DNA of 64,000 nt from Methyloglobulus sp. (GTDB taxonomy: Bacteria; Pseudomonadota; Gammaproteobacteria; Methylococcales; Methylomonadaceae), in NCBI GenBank assembly GCA_013141505.1, contig JABFQX010000023.1:1-64000 (forward strand), read 5' to 3'. The notes under the pieces are model-generated. The model saw only the letters and a list, made by a program, of their open reading frames with translations, was not told the DNA's origin and searched no databases. Every line of letters starts with the position of its first letter. The first letter of the stretch is position 1. The position numbers and the translations under genes are program-made. This document shows, one piece after another, positions 54,401 to 63,306 of this stretch.

Positions 54401-56197
54401 AATGACTCGGTGAGTGTTTTCAATACGGACACCAATAGCAAAGTTGCTGAAATACCCGTCGGAAAATCACCCAGAGCTATCGCTGTTGCCCCCAGTGGTC
54501 AGTTATGGGTCACGAATAAGGCCGATGCCACAATCTCGATGATTAACCCGGTTAGCCTAACCGTTCAACAAACACTTAGCTTGCCCTATGCCTCGCAACC
54601 GTTTGGCATAACCTTCGCGCCTTCTGGTGCGTCTGCTTACGTAGCGCTCGAGGCCACAGGCAAATTACTTAAGCTAAACTCAACCACTGGGGATTTATTA
54701 ACCAGTCTGGATGTCGGTGCCAATCCACGGCATCTTGCGGTGACCAATAACGACGCAACCGTTTTGGTTTCACGTTTTATCACCCCGCCGTTGCCGGGCG
54801 AAAGCACCAAGACCGTGCTTACAACAGTGAATACCGTAAAATTTGGCGGTGAAGTGGTGGTGGTTGGCGCAAGCACAATGGCAATCCAAAAAACCATAGT
54901 CCTTCAACATAACGAAATACTAGATTCAGAGATAAACGGTTATGGTATCCCGAACTACTTGGCTATGGTGGCTATCTCACCGGACGGCAAGAACGCATGG
55001 GTTCCATCCAAGAAAGACAATGTAAAGCGTGGTGTCTACAGGAAAAACATCACAAGCAACCTGACTTTTGAAAATACAGTGCGCGGCATAAGCTCAAAGA
55101 TCAATATGACAACCCTTGCTGAAGTTTATGCAAACAGGATTGATTTCAACAACTCAGGCATGGCAAGTGCTGCACGGTTTGATAAGTCCGGAAACTACTT
55201 GTTTGTCGCCCTTGAAAATACCCGTGAAGTCGCGGTTGTCGATGCCTACGCAAGCCGCGAATTGTTTAGGGTTGACGTTGGCAGGGCACCAGATGGCCTG
55301 ACCGTATCTGCGGATGGTAAAAAACTGTATGTGAACAACTTTATGGATCGCAGTGTCAGCGTGGTTGACCTAACTGATATGTTAAACGGAGTCGATACAA
55401 TACCTCCAGTCATCGCACAAATGGCTTCAGTTAGTAATGAAAAATTATCGCCTACCGTATTGAATGGCAAGCAATTATTCTACGATGCCAAAGACACGCG
55501 TCTGGCACGTGATGGCTATCTTAGCTGTGCAGCCTGTCACAACGATGGCGGTCACGATGGCAGGGTATGGGATTTAACCGGTTTTGGTGAGGGCTTGCGT
55601 AACACGGTTGACTTACGGGGACATGGCGGCATGGCTCAAGGAAGGTTGCATTGGACGGGTAATTTCGATGAAGTTCAGGATTTTGAAGGACAAATTCGAA
55701 GTCTAGCAGCAGGTACCGGTTTAATGACTGATACTGACTTTAGCAATACCCAAAACTCTCTGGGTGCAGCCAAAGCTGGCAAGAGCGCCGATCTGGATGC
55801 ACTGGCGGCTTATGTAGACTCTTTAAAAACCTTTGCCCCAAGCCCACTACGAGACAGCAACGGCAATCTGACAGAACCTGCGTTACTGGGTAAAACGCTA
55901 TTTACTAGCGCCGGTTGTAATGGTTGTCATAGTGGCACACCTTTCACCGATAGCCCGACCGGGCAATTGCATAACGTAGGTACGATAAAAACCAGCAGTG
56001 GCAAGCGTTTAGGCTCAGCATTGACTGGATTTGATACCCCTACATTAAAGGACGTATGGAACACTGCACCTTATCTACATGATGGCTCTGCAGCAACCGT
56101 TAGCGCGTCCATAAAGGCGCATAGCAATATAGTACTGACAACTACCGAAATTGACCAAATTGCGGCTTATATCCAACAGCTTGGTGAGACAAATTAA
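51419..56197 (+). CDS. Copper-radical oxidase fused to jacalin-like lectin, beta-propeller and dihaem cytochrome c
   Basis: A 1592-aa exported multidomain protein. After the signal peptide comes a galactose/glyoxal-oxidase kelch domain (about 85-540). The copper-radical site is complete by motif: Cys155 in HSMFCG and Tyr204 in GRWYNG (the thioether cofactor pair), Tyr409-His410 in RNYHSVALLMTDG, and His500 in THALNTD. Then follow an Ig-like domain, a jacalin-like lectin domain (about 650-785: DEYLVRIYGLYG, MGPYGTASGG, VGFTGRA), a second Ig-like domain, a PKD domain (WSFGDGTAETAYSSSG), a YVTN-type propeller (about 980-1350) and a dihaem cytochrome c with CAACH (1370) and CNGCH (1500). I chose the ATG at 51419 (AGAGG before it), not the GTG at 51350. 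Likely oxidises a carbohydrate or aldehyde outside the cell and may pass electrons to haem instead of only to oxygen. Confidence 0.88.
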   Translation: MADRPAPRILSTVTLLVWFVSGICYGHGAVDSMDNHEYQDRYIFEQTIKAEKNKPLYEKLTDFLSQWDGSVLTRFISNAFAIGNNPGIDGEWEPVTTWPLVFASAANLPDGRIIAWGASAVNHFGGVKGYTYASIWDPATGQFTTANNTTHSMFCGVPVMLEDGRVFVAGGDLASPASVKATSTFNYLTNSWTQIQNMNVGRWYNGSVALPNGKVFTAVGDPGSPYPEIWNQGSGWSYLNGASLQKGILDFPTKTEPKNMLPHLHLAPNGQIFHSGHTPEMHFIDTENNGAVLPVSIRNDWNLANTPGIMFDEGKLLQAGGKVGTAGTKKAAVIDLNSNIPSRTLVADMHFARIFHNEVVLPNGEVMVIGGNTSGAKFTDTNTQMTPEIWNPTTGVWRTVAPHDVPRNYHSVALLMTDGRVWSGGGGLPGSVTNPAQVASSHPDSQVYSPAYLFNPDGSLAARPDIFNAPSLVSYGRVIEVAASSSVTKFSMIKMSSTTHALNTDMQFLNVPFIENNQGTYSLTLHTNPNVMTPGYWMLFALNAQGVPSVAKVIKVTTSNVPVLTNPGTQYSTVNTGASLNMLAVDPDNNPLTFSAVGLPAGMDINQVSGQITGIPTTTGNNLVVVSATDGTNTIATNFVWNIVDKRTTVATGVSGNSGAGDIFRDNVGTDQVLTSININTSSVIDSVQAVLNTGELIQHGGNTGTAQNVTWPADEYLVRIYGLYGSSISQISFVTNTGRVMGPYGTASGGLDTNLFDITVPAGREIVGFTGRADVSLNAIGAMHRAWQQPNQPPIVTTITEQTGTIGVNSSLEIVATDPEGASLSYSAIGLPAGLTINASTGLIDGTPTSVGSYDVIVNVSDPKGGASALNFIWTINPSSVQINPVIAQPKEVAKPITYLGSTKDGASPMFKWSFGDGTAETAYSSSGSVTHTFKMAGIYLVKLTVVDNGATNSITFKQAVYGKKTLKEPALSSNMAITVGSGNNRLWVVNQDNDSVSVFNTDTNSKVAEIPVGKSPRAIAVAPSGQLWVTNKADATISMINPVSLTVQQTLSLPYASQPFGITFAPSGASAYVALEATGKLLKLNSTTGDLLTSLDVGANPRHLAVTNNDATVLVSRFITPPLPGESTKTVLTTVNTVKFGGEVVVVGASTMAIQKTIVLQHNEILDSEINGYGIPNYLAMVAISPDGKNAWVPSKKDNVKRGVYRKNITSNLTFENTVRGISSKINMTTLAEVYANRIDFNNSGMASAARFDKSGNYLFVALENTREVAVVDAYASRELFRVDVGRAPDGLTVSADGKKLYVNNFMDRSVSVVDLTDMLNGVDTIPPVIAQMASVSNEKLSPTVLNGKQLFYDAKDTRLARDGYLSCAACHNDGGHDGRVWDLTGFGEGLRNTVDLRGHGGMAQGRLHWTGNFDEVQDFEGQIRSLAAGTGLMTDTDFSNTQNSLGAAKAGKSADLDALAAYVDSLKTFAPSPLRDSNGNLTEPALLGKTLFTSAGCNGCHSGTPFTDSPTGQLHNVGTIKTSSGKRLGSALTGFDTPTLKDVWNTAPYLHDGSAATVSASIKAHSNIVLTTTEIDQIAAYIQQLGETN

Positions 56198-56334
56198 TTG
56201 CTTATCAGTATGATACTTTGCTTATACTTCAATGTTTTCAATGGAGAAAAATTAGACGCAGTATTTTTATCAAGCTGTTAAAATCGGTCGCGTAGACTAA
56301 TAATCGAGTTGCTTTACCTACTCCAGGAAATACT

Positions 56335-58932
56335 ATGCGACCTTTCATCACCAAAATCATTTTCTCTTTCGCCGTGATATCCAACACGGTAGCCTATGGC
56401 TTTGATGCCATTACTGTTGATAAGCGGACATCGCTGCCCAATATAACGAATAGAACAGCATCTGTCGTCGACGCAAAATACATAGGATGGGGGCCAAACT
56501 GGAAACCATGGGCCGGTGCCAGAAAGAAACCCGGCCAAACAATCAGGAAAGACAAGCCTTCTTCTGCTGAATTTGCCGGGGAGGTTAAAGCCTTGGACAT
56601 CGATTTCTCCAGCGTTGCACGACCAAGCAACAATCAGGTTATTTGGACTTACAACTGGCATAAAAAAACCGATATCCCTGATGCTATCGGGTTTGGAATA
56701 GCTTTTAATCTTAAACTGGATTCGGCAAGTTTTGACAGCCGGGCGAAAAACCCTGAGTTTTTACCGAACAACCAGGGCTGGCGCTGGCAAACGCCTGACG
56801 GCCAAAATCTGGAAGTGAAGTTTTCGCCTGCCCTGGCAAAAATTGGCTTTGAAAAAAATCAACCCAACAAAATTCGCGCCCTATTCTTTACCGCAGTAAA
56901 ACAAGGCAATGAAGAAACCACGATGACTGTGACCGTTTCGGGTAACAATGCGCGCATTGCCAATGCAATGGAATCCATTGAAAATTCCGGCAATACTGAA
57001 AACTGGCACAAAGATATTTTATCGGCGACAACATCCCCGATTGACTTATCCTTTCTAAATGCCAACGACTTACCCGCCGGTAAGCATGGCTATGTTAAAG
57101 CCCAAGCTGATAAACTTGTTTTTGCAGATGGTACGCCCTCCAAATTTTGGGGCACCAACATCATGGCTTACGCGTTATTCAAAACACCCGACAGCGATAT
57201 AAAAATCCACGCAAAACGGCTAGCGCAACTTGGCTATAACTTGGTCAGAATCCACCACTATGATAGCGCATGGGTCAAGCCGAACATTTTTAGCAATCCG
57301 GAAAACAATACCCAAGATCTTTCGGCTGAAGCCCTTAAAAAACTTGATACATGGATAAAATACTTGAAAGATGAGGGAATTTATCTATGGCTGGATCTGC
57401 ATGTAGGCAGGAAGGTTACCAAAAATGATGGCATTGATAAATTTGAGGAATTAGCCAAAGGTAAAAACAACGCTGACATTAAAGGCTTCAATTATTATGA
57501 TGAAAGCATCCAAAAGCAGATGCAGCGTTTTAATGAAACGTTATTAAATCACGTCAACCCCCTTACCGGGCTTGCTTATAAAAATGATCCGGCAGTTATT
57601 GCACTATTGATAACTAACGAAAACGATCTAACCCAACACTTCGGCAACCTGTTCCTTCCCAATAAAGGAGTACCCCAACATACCGCCGTCTTTAAGGACG
57701 ACATCAACCGCTTTTCCGCGAATACCGGCCTATCAAGCAAAAAGGCCGGAGCGACTTGGCAAATGGGTGAGCCGAAGATTTATTTAGGCGATGTTGAACA
57801 TCGATTCAATCAAAAAATGCTCGCCCATTTACGCGGCCTGGGTGCAAAATCAATGATCGCAACCACCAATAGTTGGGGTTATATGGGGCTTTTTGGCTTG
57901 CCTTCTTTAACTGACGGCGACCTTATAGATAGCCATTCTTATGGCAAAGCCGAGGAATTTAAATATAACCCCAGATACAATCCAGGCTTCTTAACCTGGA
58001 TAGGCGCGGCACAAGTAACCGCAAAGCCGCTCTCCGTTTCGGAATGGAACACAAATACCACACCGCTAGTCGAGGATCGCTTTACAACGCCACTGTATGT
58101 TGCCAGCATCGCTGATCTGCAAGGCTGGGATGCCATGATGTCATTCGGCTACAGCCAAGCACCATTGGGCAATAAACCTATGAAAAGCATCTGGTCAACG
58201 TATAACGACCCGGCAATAACCGGATTGATGCCGGCCGCCGCGTTACTTTATCGGCAATCCCATGTTGCGCCCGCAAAGCATAACTACGAGTTAAAATTAA
58301 GCAAGGATGATTTTTTCTATAAAAAACAGGATCCTAGCACTTCAAAAACCATCAGGACATTACTGGAAACCAGCCGGTTTACGGTCACTGTGCCAGAAAC
58401 GAAGGAACTGCCCTGGCTTAAAAGCAACAACCCCATGGCATCTGTCATCACCGACGCAAACAAGGACTTCATTCCTGAAGGCCAAAATTTTGTCCAATCG
58501 GATACGGGCGAATTAAAACGCGATTGGAACAAAGGCATCCACACTATTGATACGGCCAAGTCGCAAGTTGTATCGGGCTGGATTGGCGGGGAGAAAATTA
58601 ACCTGCGGGATGTTAGTTTTGAGATTGACGCAAAGCAAGCTGTGGTTGCCGTACAAAGCTTGGAAAATAAGCCGCTCAAGGAGTCAAAAACGATTTTTAT
58701 TACCCTCATGGCTCGCTCAGAAACGGCCAACGGTGGTAAAAAATTACCTTTCTTTTCAGAACCTGTCGTTGGCGAGATAACTGTTTCGGCACCTATAGGA
58801 CTAAAGCTCTTTCCTCTGGACAGCTCAGGTAAAAAACAAGAGCCCATTAAGGTCAATTATGCCAAAGGAAAATACCACATAAAAATCGACAATAAAAATG
58901 ATGCATATTGGTTCTTGTTGTCAGTCTCTTAA
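56335..58932 (+). CDS. Exported clan-A (GH5-like) glycoside hydrolase
   Basis: An 865-aa exported protein. After a signal peptide (to about residue 22) an N-terminal beta-sandwich of about 230 residues may bind carbohydrate; the catalytic TIM barrel (about 260-620) follows, with FWGTNIMAYALF and RIHHYDSAWVKP near its start. Candidate acid/base Glu429 is in LLITNENDL and nucleophile Glu570 in LSVSEWN, both in the places expected for clan GH-A. A C-terminal beta domain ends the protein. It follows the copper-radical oxidase by 137 bp in the same direction, so both may act on one polysaccharide. Substrate not readable; beta-1,4-linked glycans are typical of the family. Confidence 0.85.
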   Translation: MRPFITKIIFSFAVISNTVAYGFDAITVDKRTSLPNITNRTASVVDAKYIGWGPNWKPWAGARKKPGQTIRKDKPSSAEFAGEVKALDIDFSSVARPSNNQVIWTYNWHKKTDIPDAIGFGIAFNLKLDSASFDSRAKNPEFLPNNQGWRWQTPDGQNLEVKFSPALAKIGFEKNQPNKIRALFFTAVKQGNEETTMTVTVSGNNARIANAMESIENSGNTENWHKDILSATTSPIDLSFLNANDLPAGKHGYVKAQADKLVFADGTPSKFWGTNIMAYALFKTPDSDIKIHAKRLAQLGYNLVRIHHYDSAWVKPNIFSNPENNTQDLSAEALKKLDTWIKYLKDEGIYLWLDLHVGRKVTKNDGIDKFEELAKGKNNADIKGFNYYDESIQKQMQRFNETLLNHVNPLTGLAYKNDPAVIALLITNENDLTQHFGNLFLPNKGVPQHTAVFKDDINRFSANTGLSSKKAGATWQMGEPKIYLGDVEHRFNQKMLAHLRGLGAKSMIATTNSWGYMGLFGLPSLTDGDLIDSHSYGKAEEFKYNPRYNPGFLTWIGAAQVTAKPLSVSEWNTNTTPLVEDRFTTPLYVASIADLQGWDAMMSFGYSQAPLGNKPMKSIWSTYNDPAITGLMPAAALLYRQSHVAPAKHNYELKLSKDDFFYKKQDPSTSKTIRTLLETSRFTVTVPETKELPWLKSNNPMASVITDANKDFIPEGQNFVQSDTGELKRDWNKGIHTIDTAKSQVVSGWIGGEKINLRDVSFEIDAKQAVVAVQSLENKPLKESKTIFITLMARSETANGGKKLPFFSEPVVGEITVSAPIGLKLFPLDSSGKKQEPIKVNYAKGKYHIKIDNKNDAYWFLLSVS

Positions 58933-59123
58933 ACGGCGGACGGTATCTGCAAGCGGCAAGATTGTTGACTTGGAGATTATTGATCTGGACGGGCGTAGCC
59001 CTATAAACCGCCAGAATTGACCTTGACCGTATCGCTAATAGTTCAAAAAGCCAAAGGCTAGAGGACGCTGTAAATACGGCAGGAATGATGATAAAACTTT
59101 AAGGGTACATCGCAAATAGTTGT

Positions 59124-59165
59124 AAAAACAAAAAAGGTTGGTGCGAGATTTATCACACCAACCTT
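59124..59165 (-). terminator. Terminator of the G8-domain gene
   Basis: AAGGTTGGTG (59134-59143) and CACCAACCTT (59156-59165) form a 10-bp perfect stem. Read on the minus strand it is followed by a run of T with one interruption, right after the stop codon of the G8-domain gene at 59193. Confidence 0.8.
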
Positions 59166-59192
59166 CCCTGCTACGTTATCTCTATTGCTATC

Positions 59193-61568
59193 TTAATTCG
59201 CCAATTGGCCTAGGCTAGACCCTATCGCATGATATCCCGGCGTAAAGTTGATCAGTGTATCGTACTTCCTAGTCTGCCCATTCAATCGATCGGTATAAAT
59301 ATCCGTAATGACGATGGCTTTTTTACCATCGGGACGAATGAAATATCCATTACGTTTAATCGCTTCAAGCGACGGCTTATCCCAATCGGATTTAAAAGCA
59401 ATCCCCCCCAACGAATCGCTTTTTATGCCTCGCACCACAAAAGTATAAGCACCTGAAAGAGCGGTCGGCGCATCAGCATTCGGCGTAAACTTCAATACAG
59501 AAGAATTAACGGTGTCCGACAAAGTCAATGCTTGGTGTATGTCAGGGTTGTAGTTGCTTTGAAAAGATAGGTTAGGTTTATGGATATCAGTGGCAAGATT
59601 TATCGGTCGACCATCAACCAAAACGTTGACAAAAATAGCCGCAGTTTCGTCTGGCTGACCTGTTACCGAAGTCCCGGTAACAACAGGATGAAGGTAGCCA
59701 TTGACTTCTGCATCGACCAGTACAATGTCATTAGTCCGCTTTGCAATGCTGACACCAATATGTGCTCTCTTGGCTTTAGGGTTGGCAATTAAATGTAAAT
59801 CCCTGAAGGTATATTTTTCAGTATAGGACAACGCAAGCCCTTCTCTATTTGAATAGCCTTTCAAAGACTGGAACATATTGCGGACATCGTGATTTTGCCC
59901 TCCCCCGCCTTTGACCACTTTCAATGCCAAACCGCTTGATAGCACCGTGTTATTCTTATCGTCGGTTATAGGTATTTGTGCGTAAAAAATTGACGGCAAA
60001 TTCCTAACTATCTCCTTATTAGGGGTCAGGAGATTTTCCTTGGGAATCATCAAGTCGGCTGGAGGCGTGATAGGGTTACGTTGGAAATACACTAACCCCG
60101 CATTTTTAACGCCAGACACCACATTGTCTTCAACCGACAGGTTTCTTGACTCCAACCAAAACCCATTGCCAGAGTGACCGATATCATGGTTAAACTCACC
60201 CATCGGGAAAGGCCGATTGCTACCTTGCGCCCTAATGGCGATGTTATGTTTGAAAGAACCCAGCTCGTTGCCATCTTCTGACACGTAATGGCTACCAAAC
60301 ACATCGTAAGACGCGTTATTTTCCATGACTACATTGCCAGTATGGTTGACAAAGCCCCAACCAGGACTTGAAAACACCGCATTACCTGAGCAGATGACAG
60401 GCGGAATGTTTATGTTGCTAACGCCGGTATGATGAAAATGAACTGCATATCGACCACGCGGATTATTGTTTAAATCGGCGACAAACTGCCCATTTTTTAC
60501 GACACGCCGCCCCCCGTTACCACCAGTTAGCTTAAAATCATCGACCGGTTTAGATTTATCGGTACGCCCAAAATAATAAAAACCCGCACCTTTGACAACA
60601 ACATTCGGCGTATGCATAACCATGAAATGCCCGCGTTGACTGGCCGGAACTGAGCTTCCGCCTTCACTGCTGAAAACAACATTGCGGGTCAAATTAGCGG
60701 CATAAACAGGCATATTTGCAATAGCGGAAATATGGTTATAGGCCAGCGGCGCTGATACATTTGAATCGTTTACACTGCCCAATGTTATGGCGGTGCCAGA
60801 AATCGATTTAATTCTTCTAACTTCATCTTCGGTGACGAAGCTATTTTCATAATACATCTTTGCGTGATATTGCCCCGCCGTTACCACAACCATATCGCCA
60901 ACAGCCCAACCCGTTGGTAACGAAGCAAGCTGGATCTGGGTTGAACCAATATCCGGTTTAACAGAAAGTGCATGGAAAGCCGATTTTTGCGCGCCATAAA
61001 TTTGGGTCTTGCCTTGCAAAATCACACCCCGACTTACGTTACTAGGATCCCATTTACGGTCAATTGCCCCATTATTGGCGACAATAATTTCAACCTTGTT
61101 TGCATTTGGGACAGGATTGGTTTCCGAACCGATTTTGAAGGTGCCTATTTCGCTAACCACCAAAGTATCAAGCTTGATTTTTACATTTTTCGTGCTAGCA
61201 AACTCGATAACGCCATCTACTCTTAAGGTATTGATGCTGACATCACTGGCAACATCGACCAGTAGTGACTTATCTGCCGGTACGAGGATATTTTGTCCTG
61301 CTGCGGGCAGTTGCCCTCCGCTCCAGGTTGCAGGATTTGACCAGGCTCCGCTTTTTACGACTTCGCGATCCATCGCTTTCGTAGGCACAAGATCAAGTAC
61401 GGCTTGATGTTCTGACATGCCTACTGAAACCGCCTGAGTGGCCGGGGATGCGATCAGTAAGGCCAGCATCAAAAAAGCAAGCGGCTTTTTTTGCAGGGTT
61501 AATGTTGTTTGAAACATTGGCTTTTTCGATAAGCCATCAAATTTTGGGTTAGCTATTTTCATTTGCAT
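59193..61568 (-). CDS. Exported G8-domain beta-helix protein
   Basis: A 791-aa exported protein. A signal peptide (MLALLIASPATQA near residues 33-46) is followed by a G8 domain (about 75-190) with WSNPATWSGGQLPAAGQNILVPA cut to its key words WSNPATWSGG and NILVPADKSL, then a right-handed beta-helix of PbH1 repeats (VHFHHTGVSN, NVVMENNASYDVFGSHYVSEDG). The combination is that of CEMIP/TMEM2-like proteins, which take part in hyaluronan breakdown in animals; bacterial members are poorly known. Start at 61568 is kept, with GAGG upstream; an ATG at 61517 directly ahead of the signal peptide is an option. It converges with the glycoside hydrolase gene. Confidence 0.82.
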   Translation of the reverse strand: MQMKIANPKFDGLSKKPMFQTTLTLQKKPLAFLMLALLIASPATQAVSVGMSEHQAVLDLVPTKAMDREVVKSGAWSNPATWSGGQLPAAGQNILVPADKSLLVDVASDVSINTLRVDGVIEFASTKNVKIKLDTLVVSEIGTFKIGSETNPVPNANKVEIIVANNGAIDRKWDPSNVSRGVILQGKTQIYGAQKSAFHALSVKPDIGSTQIQLASLPTGWAVGDMVVVTAGQYHAKMYYENSFVTEDEVRRIKSISGTAITLGSVNDSNVSAPLAYNHISAIANMPVYAANLTRNVVFSSEGGSSVPASQRGHFMVMHTPNVVVKGAGFYYFGRTDKSKPVDDFKLTGGNGGRRVVKNGQFVADLNNNPRGRYAVHFHHTGVSNINIPPVICSGNAVFSSPGWGFVNHTGNVVMENNASYDVFGSHYVSEDGNELGSFKHNIAIRAQGSNRPFPMGEFNHDIGHSGNGFWLESRNLSVEDNVVSGVKNAGLVYFQRNPITPPADLMIPKENLLTPNKEIVRNLPSIFYAQIPITDDKNNTVLSSGLALKVVKGGGGQNHDVRNMFQSLKGYSNREGLALSYTEKYTFRDLHLIANPKAKRAHIGVSIAKRTNDIVLVDAEVNGYLHPVVTGTSVTGQPDETAAIFVNVLVDGRPINLATDIHKPNLSFQSNYNPDIHQALTLSDTVNSSVLKFTPNADAPTALSGAYTFVVRGIKSDSLGGIAFKSDWDKPSLEAIKRNGYFIRPDGKKAIVITDIYTDRLNGQTRKYDTLINFTPGYHAIGSSLGQLAN

Positions 61569-61958
61569 TCTAGTTAAAGCCTCGTTGTATTTGTAAGATG
61601 AGCGAGTACATTACTCAGGGCTTAAGGTAGTCTGCCCTCGGTTTCTTATCTGAGACTTAAGTCACAATAAATATTTTATGTGATTCATTTAATTGCATTT
61701 TTGCGACATATATCACATGTTAACGGCTTTTTCCTGGCGTTATTTTGTCAAACTTCAACATATTTTGAGCTTACCTTTTTATAAAAAAATATCCGCTCAC
61801 AAGAAAATGCTTTTAGAGTCTTTCCTATTCAGGTGGCAACTTTGGCCTTATCACGTTTAAAAACGGTTGCGGTTTGAAAGAAAATATTCGATACTCGAAA
61901 CGCTAATGTAGATTGTTTATGCTGGATCTAACTAACGACGATTGGAGATTAACCGTTT
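61569..61958. other. Intergenic region between divergent G8 and repeat-protein genes
   Basis: About 390 bp, AT-rich, shared upstream region of two divergent exported-protein genes. No gene or clear regulator site could be supported. Confidence 0.4.
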
Positions 61959-62354
61959 ATGAAAAAATCAATGCTTATGAGCCTGGCTATATCCGTCATA
62001 TCCTTGAATTCAATCATGGCTTCTGCTGTTACCGATGATCAATACCCGGCCTCAAGTTTCGAGCCTAAAGTAACTTATATTGACGAAAGTGCCGTCCAAG
62101 CACAGACATCTGCAACAGATGATAAGTATCCGGCCGCCAATTTTCAGCCTAAAGTAACGTATATAGACGAGAATGCAGCAGGGCAAACACAACTGACCAA
62201 AGCAACTATCGTGGATGAAAAGTACCCTGCGGCAAGTTTTGAGTCTAAAGTTATCTATTCTGACGAAAGCGCAGTTGCCGCTGAGCCAGAGCAGGAACAA
62301 TTTGACCCCAAATACCCTGCCGCTTACTTTAAGCCAAAAGTCATCTATCCTTAA
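61959..62354 (+). CDS. Small exported protein with four KYPAA-type repeats
   Basis: A 131-aa exported protein with a signal peptide (to about SAVT, residue 25) and four copies of a 25-30-residue unit on the pattern D-(D/E)-x-YPAA-x-F-x-(P/S)KV-x-Y-x-DE: DDQYPASSFEPKVTYIDE, DDKYPAANFQPKVTYIDE, DEKYPAASFESKVIYSDE and DPKYPAAYFKPKVIYP. Acidic linkers rich in Ala and Gln join them. GGAG lies about 10 bp before the ATG. No family recognised; the strict motif, with fixed Tyr-Pro, Phe, Lys-Val and Tyr, suggests a ligand- or protein-binding repeat. Confidence 0.75.
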   Translation: MKKSMLMSLAISVISLNSIMASAVTDDQYPASSFEPKVTYIDESAVQAQTSATDDKYPAANFQPKVTYIDENAAGQTQLTKATIVDEKYPAASFESKVIYSDESAVAAEPEQEQFDPKYPAAYFKPKVIYP

Positions 62355-62501
62355 ATCAAGTACGTTTATAGTATGGGAGGTGTATTCAGGTTTTATATCT
62401 CCCTGACTATCGCCGTGAAGTACGCCTAAAATTTATGCCTCTAACTTGCACGGACATTTTGGAGCACAGTTCGCTTTGCACCCTGCAATCAGGATAAAAC
62501 C

Positions 62502-63305
62502 ATGCCCCTAAACTACACCGTCACCGGCAACGATTTACAATACATCAAAATAACCCTGGAAGCAGGTGAACAAGCCATTGCCGAACAAGGTGCAATGATG
62601 TACGTGGACAAACATGTCACCATCGACACGATCTTGGGCGATGGTAGTGCGTCTTCTTTTGGGGTACTCGGTCGTTTCTGGAATGCGCTTAAGCGATCAT
62701 TCACAGGTGAATCCATGTTCAGTTCGGTATATCGCAATACGTCAAGCAAACCGCAAACTATCGCTATTGCCGCACCCAGTCCAGGCGAAATTATCCCCAT
62801 TAATCTGGGTGAATACGGCGGCATGATTATTTGCCAAAAAGGCGCGTATCTTGCCGGTGAATTGGGACAAAAAATTCAATTGGTTTTTCAGAAACGATTG
62901 CGGGTCGGTTTTTTTGGTGGTGAAGGTTTCATCATGCAAAAAATCAGCGGTCAAGGTATCGTCTTCATCCATGCATCCGGTACACTCAAAGAAGCAGTGT
63001 TAGCACCGGACGATGAACTAAAAATCGACACTGGTTGTTTGGTTGGCATGTCATCAACGGTGCGTTACGACATTAAATACACTGGCAAGCTAAAAACCAG
63101 TTTATTTGGTGGCGAAGGCTTGTTTTATGCCACGGTATCGGGCCCCGGCAAAGTATGGATACAATCCTTGCCGATGAATCGTTTAAGCAAAATACTGATG
63201 AGTTCAGCCTTAACCGGCAGCAATAGCCGGTCATCCTGGATGGGTAAAATTTATCTACTTGCCATAATCGGTTTTGTTATCGCCTCTGTATACCTCGACA
63301 AATAA
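62502..63305 (+). CDS. AIM24-family protein
   Basis: A 267-aa protein of the AIM24/TIGR00266 family (double beta-helix core), with blocks EQAIAEQGAMMYVDKHV, SVYRNTSSKPQTIAI and GGEGFIMQKISGQG, and one membrane helix at the very end (IYLLAIIGFVIASVYL). The family is widespread; molecular function is unknown (the yeast relative affects mitochondrial inner-membrane organisation). It is followed 1 bp later by an M48 peptidase gene, so the two are in one operon. Confidence 0.88.
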   Translation: MPLNYTVTGNDLQYIKITLEAGEQAIAEQGAMMYVDKHVTIDTILGDGSASSFGVLGRFWNALKRSFTGESMFSSVYRNTSSKPQTIAIAAPSPGEIIPINLGEYGGMIICQKGAYLAGELGQKIQLVFQKRLRVGFFGGEGFIMQKISGQGIVFIHASGTLKEAVLAPDDELKIDTGCLVGMSSTVRYDIKYTGKLKTSLFGGEGLFYATVSGPGKVWIQSLPMNRLSKILMSSALTGSNSRSSWMGKIYLLAIIGFVIASVYLDK

Positions 63306-63306
63306 T

